In this document: piece by piece, positions 52,646-62,194 of the stretch
How positions within the stretch are numbered: position 1 is the stretch's first letter
Layout of the letters: each line of letters opens with the position of its first letter
Assembly: GCF_029961185.1 (NCBI RefSeq)
Contig: NZ_JASBQQ010000006.1
Location: forward strand, 62,001-126,000
DNA from: Albidovulum aestuarii
GTDB taxonomy: Bacteria; Pseudomonadota; Alphaproteobacteria; Rhodobacterales; Rhodobacteraceae
Length of the DNA: 64,000 nucleotides
Direction: 5' to 3'
Notes under the pieces: model-generated
Seen by the model: the letters and a program-made list of their open reading frames with translations, nothing else
The model's database searches: none
What the model was told of the DNA's origin: nothing
Program-made: the position numbers and the translations under genes

Positions 52646-52987
52646 ATGGCGCGATTCCTGTCGTCTGCAATCCTCAAGATGACGACAATTCCGATCATCG
52701 CAGTGGCGACTGCAGTATCGGTCTATGTTCGGACAAGCCCGTATCCGCCTGCCCTGGCGCTGGCTCATCTTGTCGCGCGGGCCGGGTGCCCGGCCGCGGC
52801 GGCGATCGGTCTGGCCGGTGCGCGGGCAGGGGCCCCGGGGTATCATGAACGCAATGACCCGGATGGCGACGGCATCGCCTGCGCCCCCGCATCGGCTGAT
52901 GGCACACCTTACGTGCCAGGGCAGACGACAACGACCCGGGCGGGCGGCGCCAAGTTCGTGCGGCCGAAAGCATTCGATGAGGGCTAG
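52646..52987 (+). CDS. Excalibur calcium-binding domain protein
   Basis: 113 residues from ATG 52646; an ATG at 52583 is also in frame. A hydrophobic N-terminal anchor (TTIPIIAVATAVSVYV) precedes the excalibur motif ERNDPDGDGIACAP, a DxDxDGxxCE-like loop that binds calcium and closes with a disulfide to the Cys in ARAGCPAAAA. Such domains are extracellular. Function unknown. Confidence 0.7.
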   Translation: MARFLSSAILKMTTIPIIAVATAVSVYVRTSPYPPALALAHLVARAGCPAAAAIGLAGARAGAPGYHERNDPDGDGIACAPASADGTPYVPGQTTTTRAGGAKFVRPKAFDEG

Positions 52988-53089
52988 GCACGGGTGGAAA
53001 ACGCAGTTCCGCCGTTGCGTTCGGCACCAGTATGATCATCGCCAGCGATGCGTGCCGCGGTTGACCTCGGTACGCGCATCTTGACGGGC

Positions 53090-53374
53090 CTAGTCCTGCC
53101 CGGTGCGGTGTCGTCCCTCCGCCTCGTCAATAAGCTGCCGCACCCAGCGCGCGGCGGCCCAGCTGGCCGGGATTCCAAGCGGGATCGAAAGCAACACGCA
53201 GAGGATGGGAGACAGCACCGGAATACCCACTACCTGCCACATGAGGCCAAGCAGGAACAGGTTGATCGCCACCGCCGCCGCTGCGAACGGATAAAGCAGG
53301 GCGCCGAGCCTCCAGAGCGGCCAGCGCCCGTCAGTGGGACGTTCCCTCTTCGAAATGGATCTTGTTCCACACAT
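53090..53374 (-). CDS. Small membrane protein downstream of nirN
   Basis: 94 residues with two hydrophobic segments (LGALLYPFAAAAVAINLFLLGLMW and VLSPILCVLLSIPLGIPASW). The ATG at 53374 overlaps the nirN end by 44 bases; no later start in frame gives both helices. It is the last gene of the nir operon. No named family is recognised; a role in the denitrification locus is suggested only by position. Confidence 0.7.
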   Translation of the reverse strand: MCGTRSISKRERPTDGRWPLWRLGALLYPFAAAAVAINLFLLGLMWQVVGIPVLSPILCVLLSIPLGIPASWAAARWVRQLIDEAEGRHRTGQD

Positions 53375-54878
53375 TATATTTCCCCGAGGGCTTTTTCATC
53401 GGCAGCCGCGTAATCTCCTCCAGCGTCGCCGCGTCATAGACGATGACAGCCCCGTCATCCTCCCAGACGGATACCAGCGCCTTCGACCCGTCGCGGGTGA
53501 ATTCGACATGCGCCACGGTCTTGCCGGGCGAAGGGTTCAGCGTTTTGACGATCTTCAGCGTCTTCTTGTCGATGACGTGCATCTCGTCCTTGTGGGGCCC
53601 GAAGAAGACGTCGGCCCAGACGTAAGGAGAGTTTTCGTGGCTGCGCAGGAAGAAACCCGGACCATTGGTCGGGATCGTCGTGACGACGTTCCAGCTTTGC
53701 ATGTCGATCACGCTCAGCATCCCCTCGCGCAGGTGCGGCGTGGCCATCACCCGGCGCCCGTCGCGCATCCAACTGATGCCCGACCCCAGATGCGGCATCC
53801 CCGGCAGCGGCAGTTCGGCAATCTCGCGCCCGACGATCAGATTGACCACCACACCCTTGTCGCCTTCGCGATTTGTGCCGATCAGGTTCTGGTAGTTCGG
53901 GCTGAAGAAGAAGTCGTCGATCGGCGCTTCGACCATGATGCGGCGGCGGGCAAAGAGCCCCTCTTCGGCGGCAAGGCTTTCCTCCATCCCCTTTTCAAAG
54001 CTGTGAACGAAACCTTCATGATAGGGGCCGGCCTCGGGGTCGGTTGCAACCTCCCAGACCTCCGGAACGTCCTTCAGCGCGAGGACGAAGCTTTTCCGGT
54101 CGGGTGCCTGATAGACGGCTGAAACGCGGCTCGGGCCGCCGTCGCGGCCGATGATGTCGATGACCTTCGCGACGCTCAGGTCCGCGGTGGAAAGGATCGT
54201 CAGCGTGTTCGGCAGATAGTTCGCGACCGCCAGCCAGTTGCCGTCATGGCTCATCGCGATGTTGCGGCTGTTGAGGCCCGCGCGGACGCGGCCAACCTCT
54301 GCCAGCGACCAGATATCGTATTTCTGCACCCAGCCGTCGCGCGACATGATGAAGACGAAGCGCCCGTCGGGCGAGAACTTCGGCCCGCCATGGACGGCGA
54401 AGGGCGTGGCGAAGCGATCGAGCACATCGAATGTGTCGCCGTCGAGCACGCTGACATGATGGTCGCCAGTTTCCACCACCAGAGTGATGTTCATCGGATC
54501 GGCGGCAAAAACCGGCTTTTCCGCCGGAATATAGTTTGTTTTCAGATCCCGCGTGGCCTCTATGTCGGCGGTGGTCCATGACGGCGCCTCTGGCAGCGGT
54601 TCCGCGATATAGGCGGCGACAGCGGCAATTTCCTCCACCGTCAGGTCCCCGGCAAAGGCGGGCATCTGGGTTGCCACACGACCATTGGCGATGATCCCGG
54701 CCAACGCCTCGCCCTTGATCCGGCCCAGCGCCTCAGGGATCAGGGCCGGGCCGGTGCCGCCAAGCCGGGTTTCAGCGTGGCACGAGGAGCAATGGTCAGC
54801 GAAAATCGCTGTCCCGTCGGGGCCTGCGAACGCGGGAGTGGCGGCCAGGAGACTAGAAAAAACGATGTGCCGGATCAT
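53331..54878 (-). CDS. nirN: Dihydro-heme d1 dehydrogenase
   Basis: 515 residues. Signal peptide [16 protein letters not shown]; heme c site CSSCH at 30-34; the rest is the eight-bladed d1-type propeller shared with NirS ([61 protein letters not shown]). NirN introduces the last double bond of heme d1 in the periplasm. ATG 54878 overlaps the nirJ end. Confidence 0.93.
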   Translation of the reverse strand: MIRHIVFSSLLAATPAFAGPDGTAIFADHCSSCHAETRLGGTGPALIPEALGRIKGEALAGIIANGRVATQMPAFAGDLTVEEIAAVAAYIAEPLPEAPSWTTADIEATRDLKTNYIPAEKPVFAADPMNITLVVETGDHHVSVLDGDTFDVLDRFATPFAVHGGPKFSPDGRFVFIMSRDGWVQKYDIWSLAEVGRVRAGLNSRNIAMSHDGNWLAVANYLPNTLTILSTADLSVAKVIDIIGRDGGPSRVSAVYQAPDRKSFVLALKDVPEVWEVATDPEAGPYHEGFVHSFEKGMEESLAAEEGLFARRRIMVEAPIDDFFFSPNYQNLIGTNREGDKGVVVNLIVGREIAELPLPGMPHLGSGISWMRDGRRVMATPHLREGMLSVIDMQSWNVVTTIPTNGPGFFLRSHENSPYVWADVFFGPHKDEMHVIDKKTLKIVKTLNPSPGKTVAHVEFTRDGSKALVSVWEDDGAVIVYDAATLEEITRLPMKKPSGKYNVWNKIHFEEGTSH

Positions 54879-56061
54879 GGCTCTTGCCCCGGAAGGGGGT
54901 CGTCGCAAGACGCTCTGCGTCTTCCACCCCGATTTCTTGGTTGGAAAGATAGCACGCCGGGTCCTCGGCCCAGGGGTCGCCCGTGACCTGAAGCGCGCGA
55001 ATGCGGGTATTGCCACCGCAGACCGATTGGAACTCGCAGGCCCCGCAACGACCCTTCAAGGGGCGGGGACGCTGGCGCAGGGTGGCCAACATCGGGTCAT
55101 CGCCGGTCCAGAGGTCCGAAAACAGTGTCTGTTTCACGCTGCCCACGGTGTAGTCGGACCAGTAGGTGTCCGGGTGAACCTTGCCTTGCGGGTCGATATT
55201 GGCGACCCCAAGACCCGATGAGTTACCGCCCCAGGCCTCCAGATGATCGCGGACATGCGCCAACTTGACCTCATCGAACCGGCCTGCCGCCCAGCGCAGG
55301 AACCAGACCGCGTCCGCATCGTTGTTGCCGGTCACAACCTCCAGCGGACGACCGTTTTCGACCGCATCCCAGGCCCGTTCGATCAGCAGGTCCATCGCCG
55401 CGCGGGTTCGCGCGTGGGCGGTATCCTCGCCCCGGTGCTTGTCCCCCCGCCCGGCATAGACGAGGTGCGACAGGTAGAACTTGTCCACCCCCTCCGCCTC
55501 GCAGAGGTCGAGCATGTCGGGAAGTGTGTGGGCGTTATCCTCGGTGATGGTGAAGCGCAGTCCAACCTTGATGTCCTTCGCCTTGCAGGCCCGGACGCCC
55601 GCAAGCGCATCGGCAAAAGCGCCCTCAACGCCCCGGAACCAGTCGTTGACCGCGCCGATCCCATCGAGCGAGATGCCGACATAGTCGAAGCCAAGATCGG
55701 CGATGCGGTCGGCATGCTCCGCCACCTTGGTGCCGTTGGTCGAGAGACTGAGATGGCGGAAGTTCAGCGCCCGCGCCCGTTCGGCAAGCTCGAAGAAGTC
55801 AAAGCGCGACAGCGGCTCGCCCCCCGACAGGATCAGCGCCGGGATGCGGAAGGCCGAAAGGTCGTCCAGCACCGCCATGGCCTGTTCGTGGGTCAGTTCG
55901 CCCGGAAACGGCACATCGGCCGAGGTCGTGTAGCAATGGCGGCAACGCAGGTTGCAGCGGCGTGTCAGGTTCCAGATCACCACCGGTTTCACCGGGCCGG
56001 AGCGGCGGCGGACCGGCGTCGGGTTCACCAGTTCCTGCATGTATTGCGTCAGCCGGAACAT
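54853..56061 (-). CDS. nirJ: Heme d1 biosynthesis radical SAM protein
   Basis: 402 residues. The radical SAM cluster motif CNLRCRHC is at Cys 36, 40, 43; FSGGE-like ILSGGEPLS follows; the C-terminal SPASM-type cysteines are in [21 protein letters not shown] and DPACYLS. NirJ removes the propionate chains at C3 and C8 of the ring in heme d1 synthesis. ATG 56061 shares one base with the nirH stop (TGATG). Confidence 0.95.
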   Translation of the reverse strand: MFRLTQYMQELVNPTPVRRRSGPVKPVVIWNLTRRCNLRCRHCYTTSADVPFPGELTHEQAMAVLDDLSAFRIPALILSGGEPLSRFDFFELAERARALNFRHLSLSTNGTKVAEHADRIADLGFDYVGISLDGIGAVNDWFRGVEGAFADALAGVRACKAKDIKVGLRFTITEDNAHTLPDMLDLCEAEGVDKFYLSHLVYAGRGDKHRGEDTAHARTRAAMDLLIERAWDAVENGRPLEVVTGNNDADAVWFLRWAAGRFDEVKLAHVRDHLEAWGGNSSGLGVANIDPQGKVHPDTYWSDYTVGSVKQTLFSDLWTGDDPMLATLRQRPRPLKGRCGACEFQSVCGGNTRIRALQVTGDPWAEDPACYLSNQEIGVEDAERLATTPFRGKSHDPAHRFF

Positions 56062-56546
56062 CACGCCCCCTCTCTGAGCCGGAGCCCGGTTTTTTTCAGG
56101 ATTCGGGTGGAATAGAGTATATCGGACGCCCCGCAGGCACCGCCGAGCAGCGCCGCGATCTCTTGCCGCTTGAGCTCGACCTCGGATCTGTCCTGCCCGT
56201 GGATCATGGCGAAGAGGTTGTAAGGCCAGTCGGGCAGGACGCGCGGGCGCAGGTAGCAATGGCTGACGAAATCCAGGGCGCCGACTTCTGCGCCAAGCGT
56301 TTCGGCGTGGTCGTCCGCGACATCCCAGACGCTCATCCCGTTCGCCGTCACACCCAGGGCATAGTGGTTGGGCGCCAGCGCGATGCGGCGGATCACGCCC
56401 TTGTCCTGCATCGCGGCCAAACGCTCGATTACCTCACGCTCGCTCAGCCCCAGCCAGCCGGCCACGACCGCATAGGGCGCGGGCGCCAGCGGCAGGCCGC
56501 TTTGCGTGGCGTTGATGATACGGCGGTCGGTGGCGTCGATTGTCAT
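56061..56546 (-). CDS. nirH: Siroheme decarboxylase subunit
   Basis: 161 residues of the Lrp/AsnC-like family: N-terminal HTH ([37 protein letters not shown]), then the RAM-like domain with [14 protein letters not shown] carrying the conserved H-Y pair. Removes carboxyl groups of siroheme to give didecarboxysiroheme together with the other Nir decarboxylases. ATGA overlap with nirG stop. Confidence 0.93.
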   Translation of the reverse strand: MTIDATDRRIINATQSGLPLAPAPYAVVAGWLGLSEREVIERLAAMQDKGVIRRIALAPNHYALGVTANGMSVWDVADDHAETLGAEVGALDFVSHCYLRPRVLPDWPYNLFAMIHGQDRSEVELKRQEIAALLGGACGASDILYSTRILKKTGLRLREGA

Positions 56547-57016
56547 GCCTTCACCCGGAATCCGATGAAGAACTCCTTCAGTTTCGGAAAGCGCAGAACC
56601 TTGAGACCGGTTTCCTTCTCGATCGCCCGCGCGGTCTTTTCGATGCCCGCCGGCGTGTCGGTGGCCAGAACGAACCACATGTTCAGCCGGTGGGCACGTT
56701 CATAATTGTGCGCGACCTCCGGATGGGCATTGACCAAAGTCACGACCGCGTCGAAGCGGTCCCCGGGCACCGCCATGGCGCAGAGGCAGAAGGCACCGCC
56801 CATCGCCTCGGCGTCGAAGAACGGGCCAAAGCGGGTGATGGCGCCTTCCTCGCGCAGGTTCTGGATGCGGGCGATCAGGTCATCTTCGCTGAGGCCCAGC
56901 GGCTTGCCGGCATCGGCGAAGGGATGCGGGGTCAGGGGAAATCCCTCTTGCAGCGCGTTCAGAATCGCCCGGTCCGTCGCGTCGAGCGCCTCGGGGGGAA
57001 GAACCTCACGCCTCAT
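56543..57016 (-). CDS. nirG: Siroheme decarboxylase subunit
   Basis: 157 residues. Same architecture as NirH: HTH (ATDRAILNALQEGFPLTPHPFADAGKPLGLSEDDLIARIQNL), then GAITRFGPFFDAEAMGGAFCLCAMAV. Acts with NirH and NirDL. ATGA overlap with the nirDL gene stop. Confidence 0.93.
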   Translation of the reverse strand: MRREVLPPEALDATDRAILNALQEGFPLTPHPFADAGKPLGLSEDDLIARIQNLREEGAITRFGPFFDAEAMGGAFCLCAMAVPGDRFDAVVTLVNAHPEVAHNYERAHRLNMWFVLATDTPAGIEKTARAIEKETGLKVLRFPKLKEFFIGFRVKA

Positions 57017-57999
57017 GCCGCCTCCGCTTTCAAAAGCGCGCCGGTCTGCTTGAAGCAGCGGGTGGAGAACAGGACGCGGTGGGCCGCTCCGGCAAGTTCC
57101 GGTAGGGCGGCGGCTTCAGCCAGGATCGACAGGGCTTCGGACCGGCTGCGGGCGTGGATCATGGAATAGAGCGGATAGTCCCAGATGCCGGGCACGGTCA
57201 GGCGGCGGTAGCAGAGCGTGACGCCCCGCTGGCGGGCAAGTGCCGGCCCGGCGGCGTCGATCCGGTCCTCGGGCAGATTCCAGACCACCATCGCATTGGC
57301 CGACCAGCCGATGGCGCGATGGCGGACGATGACGCCGACGCGGGTCAGGAGGCCCGCGTCCGACAGGGCAGCGATGCGTGCGATTATGTCACATTCGTTG
57401 CGTGACAATGATTGAGCAACGGCCCGGAACGGGCGCAGGGTCAGCGGCAGGCCCGCCGTCAGCGCCTGAAGGATCGGGCGGTCGGATTGTTCCAGTACAT
57501 CCGTATTCACGGCCCGCGATTCGGACATTTCCTGCCGCGCGCCGGGCGCGAGGCGGAAACCGAGGTCGATGTTGAATGGTCGGACCAGCCGAAGGTCGAG
57601 AACGCGAAGGCCGGTGCGGCTGCCGATCCGGCCCAGTGCGGCCTCAAGCGCCGTCGCATCGGGCGCGGTGGCAACGAACCAGAGATTCCACGCATCCTCG
57701 CGCAGGTAGGAATGGTTGACGCCCGGCTCCGCGCCGACGATTTCGGCGATCTCTTCGATCCGGTCTGAGGGCACCGCCATCGCCGCAAGGGTCGAAGCCC
57801 CCGCCGTATTCGGCCTGACCGTCGCACCGACGCGCGAGACCATGCCACGGGCATGGAGGATGTCCAGCCGTTGCAGAACTTCTGCCTCATCCACGCCCAG
57901 AACCTCGCCCATCGCGGCGAAGGGGCGCGGGACCAAGGGCAGGTCGCGCTGGAAGTCGTCCAGCAGGCGGCGGTCGATGGGGTCAAGACGGTCGAGCAT
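57013..57999 (-). CDS. nirDL: Fused siroheme decarboxylase NirD-NirL
   Basis: 328 residues, two complete Lrp/AsnC-like units in tandem. Unit 1 is residues ~1-160 (DPIDRRLLDDFQRDLPLVPRPFAAMGEVLGVDEAEVLQRL), unit 2 ~165-328 (DRPILQALTAGLPLTLRPFRAVAQSLSRNECDIIARI, with GVIVRHRAIGWSANAMVVWN). In other species nirD and nirL are separate genes; this is the fused version. The ATG at 57999 follows the nirF stop by two bases; a TTG at 58005 is in frame. Confidence 0.93.
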   Translation of the reverse strand: MLDRLDPIDRRLLDDFQRDLPLVPRPFAAMGEVLGVDEAEVLQRLDILHARGMVSRVGATVRPNTAGASTLAAMAVPSDRIEEIAEIVGAEPGVNHSYLREDAWNLWFVATAPDATALEAALGRIGSRTGLRVLDLRLVRPFNIDLGFRLAPGARQEMSESRAVNTDVLEQSDRPILQALTAGLPLTLRPFRAVAQSLSRNECDIIARIAALSDAGLLTRVGVIVRHRAIGWSANAMVVWNLPEDRIDAAGPALARQRGVTLCYRRLTVPGIWDYPLYSMIHARSRSEALSILAEAAALPELAGAAHRVLFSTRCFKQTGALLKAEAA

Positions 58000-58001
58000 G
58001 G

Positions 58002-59150
58002 TCAAAGCCCCGTCCGATGCGCGCGCGCGGTGAAGAAGATACCTGAGGGGCTGTCGGCTGCGATCTCGCCCAACCGCTCGAAGGACCGCGTATCGTAGAT
58101 CGCGACCGTGTTGTCGTCGCGGGCGGAAATCCAGACCTCCGCGCCCCTCGGCGCGAATTCCATGTGCAGGATGGCGGCGCCGGGGGTCAGGGTTCTGACC
58201 ACTTCATGTGTGCGGCTGTCGATGACCTGCACGGTGTCGTTCAGGGGCGTTGCGAAGTTCACCCAGACGTAAGGAGAGGCGGGTTGGGCGATGATGAAGA
58301 CAGGCTGGCCATGGGTTAGGGTGCGGGCGACTTCCTGCAAGTTGTTCCGGTCTACCCACAGCAGTTCGTGCTGTCCGACAGCTGGCAGAACGTATTGGCC
58401 TTCGGTGAAGGCCCAACCCTGAAGATGCGGCATCTTGTAGACCGGCAGATCCTCCTCGGTCTTGCCGTAATCCTTGAGGAACCGCACCGGTTCGGGCGTC
58501 TCGTCCCAAAGGTCGATGGCGGTCACGCCCTTCTCGCCGAAAAGCCCGATCAGATAGGTGCTGGCATCCTCGGTCAGGACCGCGTCGAAAGGATTCGCGC
58601 CGACATCGCCGAGCTTGGTCAGTTTCATCTCGGGACCAGAGAAATCGGCCAGGAAGGCCTCGCCCGTCTCCCATGTCGCCCAGGCGAAACGGCGGCCGGG
58701 GACATCGACAAGGCCGATGGTCTTGGCGCCTGCCGGGATGTCGGCGATCTGATCGAGTGTTTCGGCGTCGAAGACCTTCACCCCGCCGGGTTCATAGTTC
58801 GATACGGCGATCAGCTTGCCATCGTCGGAAATCGCTCCGCCGATGGAATTGCCGCCCTGGACGATGCGCCTGGCGATGGTCCGGGTCAGCATGTCGATCT
58901 TGGTCAGCCCGCCATCGCGGCCAAAGACATAGGCGTAACGTTCGTCGGGGCTGTAGGTCAGGGCGGCGTGGCTGAGGTCGCCCAACCCTTCGATCCGGCC
59001 AATGGCGGCACGGTCGGAGCGGTCGATGACCAGAACCGAGCCCGTGGCGCGTTCGATGACAAGGCCTAGATCTCCGGTGGCACAGCAGGGTTCCCCGGCC
59101 CAGACCGGGCTCGCGACGCTCAGCATCAGGGCAGTGATCAGAGCCTTCAT
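58002..59150 (-). CDS. nirF: Heme d1 biosynthesis protein NirF
   Basis: 382 residues. Signal peptide ALITALMLSVASPVWA; d1-type beta-propeller repeats (AALTYSPDERYAYVFGRDGGLTKIDM, GGAISDDGKLIAVSNYEPGGVKVFD, MEFAPRGAEVWISARDDNTVAIYD). NirF acts in the periplasm in heme d1 maturation. The long upstream extension of the open frame is a shadow of nirC. ATGA overlap with nirC stop. Confidence 0.94.
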   Translation of the reverse strand: MKALITALMLSVASPVWAGEPCCATGDLGLVIERATGSVLVIDRSDRAAIGRIEGLGDLSHAALTYSPDERYAYVFGRDGGLTKIDMLTRTIARRIVQGGNSIGGAISDDGKLIAVSNYEPGGVKVFDAETLDQIADIPAGAKTIGLVDVPGRRFAWATWETGEAFLADFSGPEMKLTKLGDVGANPFDAVLTEDASTYLIGLFGEKGVTAIDLWDETPEPVRFLKDYGKTEEDLPVYKMPHLQGWAFTEGQYVLPAVGQHELLWVDRNNLQEVARTLTHGQPVFIIAQPASPYVWVNFATPLNDTVQVIDSRTHEVVRTLTPGAAILHMEFAPRGAEVWISARDDNTVAIYDTRSFERLGEIAADSPSGIFFTARAHRTGL

Positions 59151-59449
59151 TCGGTGTCTCCCTTCAGATAGCGGGCAATCCACAGCGCCTCGTCCTCGCT
59201 CAGCACCGGGCGCCAGCGCGGCATCGCGGTGCCGGGCACGCCATCGAGGATGATCAGCGCCAGCCCCTCCGGCTCGGCATGGGCCAGCACATCGGGTGTG
59301 AGCGGCGAACCAAGCCCGCCCTTCATCGTCAGCCCGTGGCACGACCCGCAATCCTGAATGACCATGTGCTCCAGCTTCTCGGCTCGTTCAGGGCTGACCT
59401 CTGCCATCGCGGGCAGGCTCAGCATCAGAAGGGCAGCAAGGCTACGCAT
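59147..59449 (-). CDS. nirC: Cytochrome c55X
   Basis: 100 residues. Signal peptide RSLAALLMLSLPAMA; one c-heme site CGSCH at 34-38; Met ligand region GVPGTAMPRWRPVLSEDEALWIARYL. Small periplasmic cytochrome that can give electrons to NirS. Overlaps the nirE end by 8 bases. Confidence 0.95.
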   Translation of the reverse strand: MRSLAALLMLSLPAMAEVSPERAEKLEHMVIQDCGSCHGLTMKGGLGSPLTPDVLAHAEPEGLALIILDGVPGTAMPRWRPVLSEDEALWIARYLKGDTE

Positions 59450-60233
59450 AGGCCGCCATCCCAGCGCCGTCGCAACTCAGCGCGTCGGCCAAGGCGATGC
59501 TGTCGTAGAGCGAGACGACATGGCCGATGACGAACAGGACCGGCGCCTCGGGCTCTGTCGTGGCAATATCGGCGGCAATGCCGCCCAGGGTGGAAAGAAT
59601 GCGCTGTTCGCGCGGCGTGGTGGCCGAGGCGACGGCCATCACCGGCAGCGCGGCCGGAAGCCCGTGGCGCATCAGTTGAAAGGCGATCTCGGCAATGTTC
59701 GCCGTGCCCATATAGATCACCAGCGTGGTGTCCTCGGACGCAAGCGAGGCCCAGTCGAGATCCAGCCGCGCATCCTTGGCCCGATGGCCGGTGACATAGC
59801 GCACACCGGTCGCCAACCCGCGATGGGTGAGCGGCACCCCGGTCGAGGAGGCAGCGCCCTGCGCGGCGGTGATGCCTGGCACATAGGTGACGGCGACGCC
59901 CGCCGCGCGCAGCACCTCGGCCTCTTCCGAGCCGCGTGCGAAGATCAGGGGGTCGCCGCCCTTCAGTCGCACGACCGTCAGCCCGTCGCGGGCCAGATCG
60001 ACCAGAATCGCATTGATCCGGTCCTGCGTGACCTTGTGGCAGCCCGGCATCTTGCCGACATCGATCCGGCGGATGCTCTCGGGCACCAGTGCCATGATCT
60101 CGTCTGATACCAGCCGGTCAAAGACCACCACATCGGCCGCTTGCATGAGCCTGAGCGCCTTGAGCGTCAGAAGCTCCGGGTCGCCCGGACCCGCGCCGAT
60201 GAGGAAGACTTTGCCTTGGGGAAGATCTTTCAT
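59442..60233 (-). CDS. nirE: Uroporphyrinogen-III C-methyltransferase
   Basis: 263 residues. SAM-binding KVFLIGAGPGDPELLTLKALRLMQAADVVVFDRLVS, RLKGGDPLIFARGSEEAEVL, VPGITAAQGAASSTGVPLTHR. Methylates uroporphyrinogen III at C2 and C7 to precorrin-2, the start of heme d1 synthesis. First gene after nirS, behind a strong hairpin in the 73-base gap. The ATG at 60233 is chosen because the frame upstream is not SUMT-like. Confidence 0.95.
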   Translation of the reverse strand: MKDLPQGKVFLIGAGPGDPELLTLKALRLMQAADVVVFDRLVSDEIMALVPESIRRIDVGKMPGCHKVTQDRINAILVDLARDGLTVVRLKGGDPLIFARGSEEAEVLRAAGVAVTYVPGITAAQGAASSTGVPLTHRGLATGVRYVTGHRAKDARLDLDWASLASEDTTLVIYMGTANIAEIAFQLMRHGLPAALPVMAVASATTPREQRILSTLGGIAADIATTEPEAPVLFVIGHVVSLYDSIALADALSCDGAGMAAYA

Positions 60234-60254
60234 GGGCCAAACTCGGACTGAAGA

Positions 60255-60299
60255 GGACGGGCGGGGAGCGAGGGAACGCAAGGGAATCCCCGCCCGTCC
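60255..60299 (-). terminator. 13-bp perfect stem-loop between nirS and nirE
   Basis: GGACGGGCGGGGA and TCCCCGCCCGTCC are exact inverted copies around a 19-base loop, 8 bases beyond the nirS stop. There is no long T-run, so it probably acts as a partial terminator or a 3' stabiliser, allowing more NirS than heme d1 enzymes. Confidence 0.85.
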
Positions 60300-60306
60300 A
60301 GGTTTG

Positions 60307-62147
<1,841 letters not shown>

Positions 62148-62171
62148 GCGGGCGGGGCAACAGTGACGCAG

Positions 62172-62194
62172 GGTCCCGGGCCAATGCCCGGACC
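62172..62194 (+). repeat. Inverted repeat abutting the nirI start codon
   Basis: GGTCCCGGGC and GCCCGGACC pair with one bulged C around a 4-base loop (CAAT), ending at the base before ATG 62195. If transcribed, the hairpin would hide the ribosome-binding region; if the start site lies inside it, it is instead an operator-like sequence. Confidence 0.55.
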
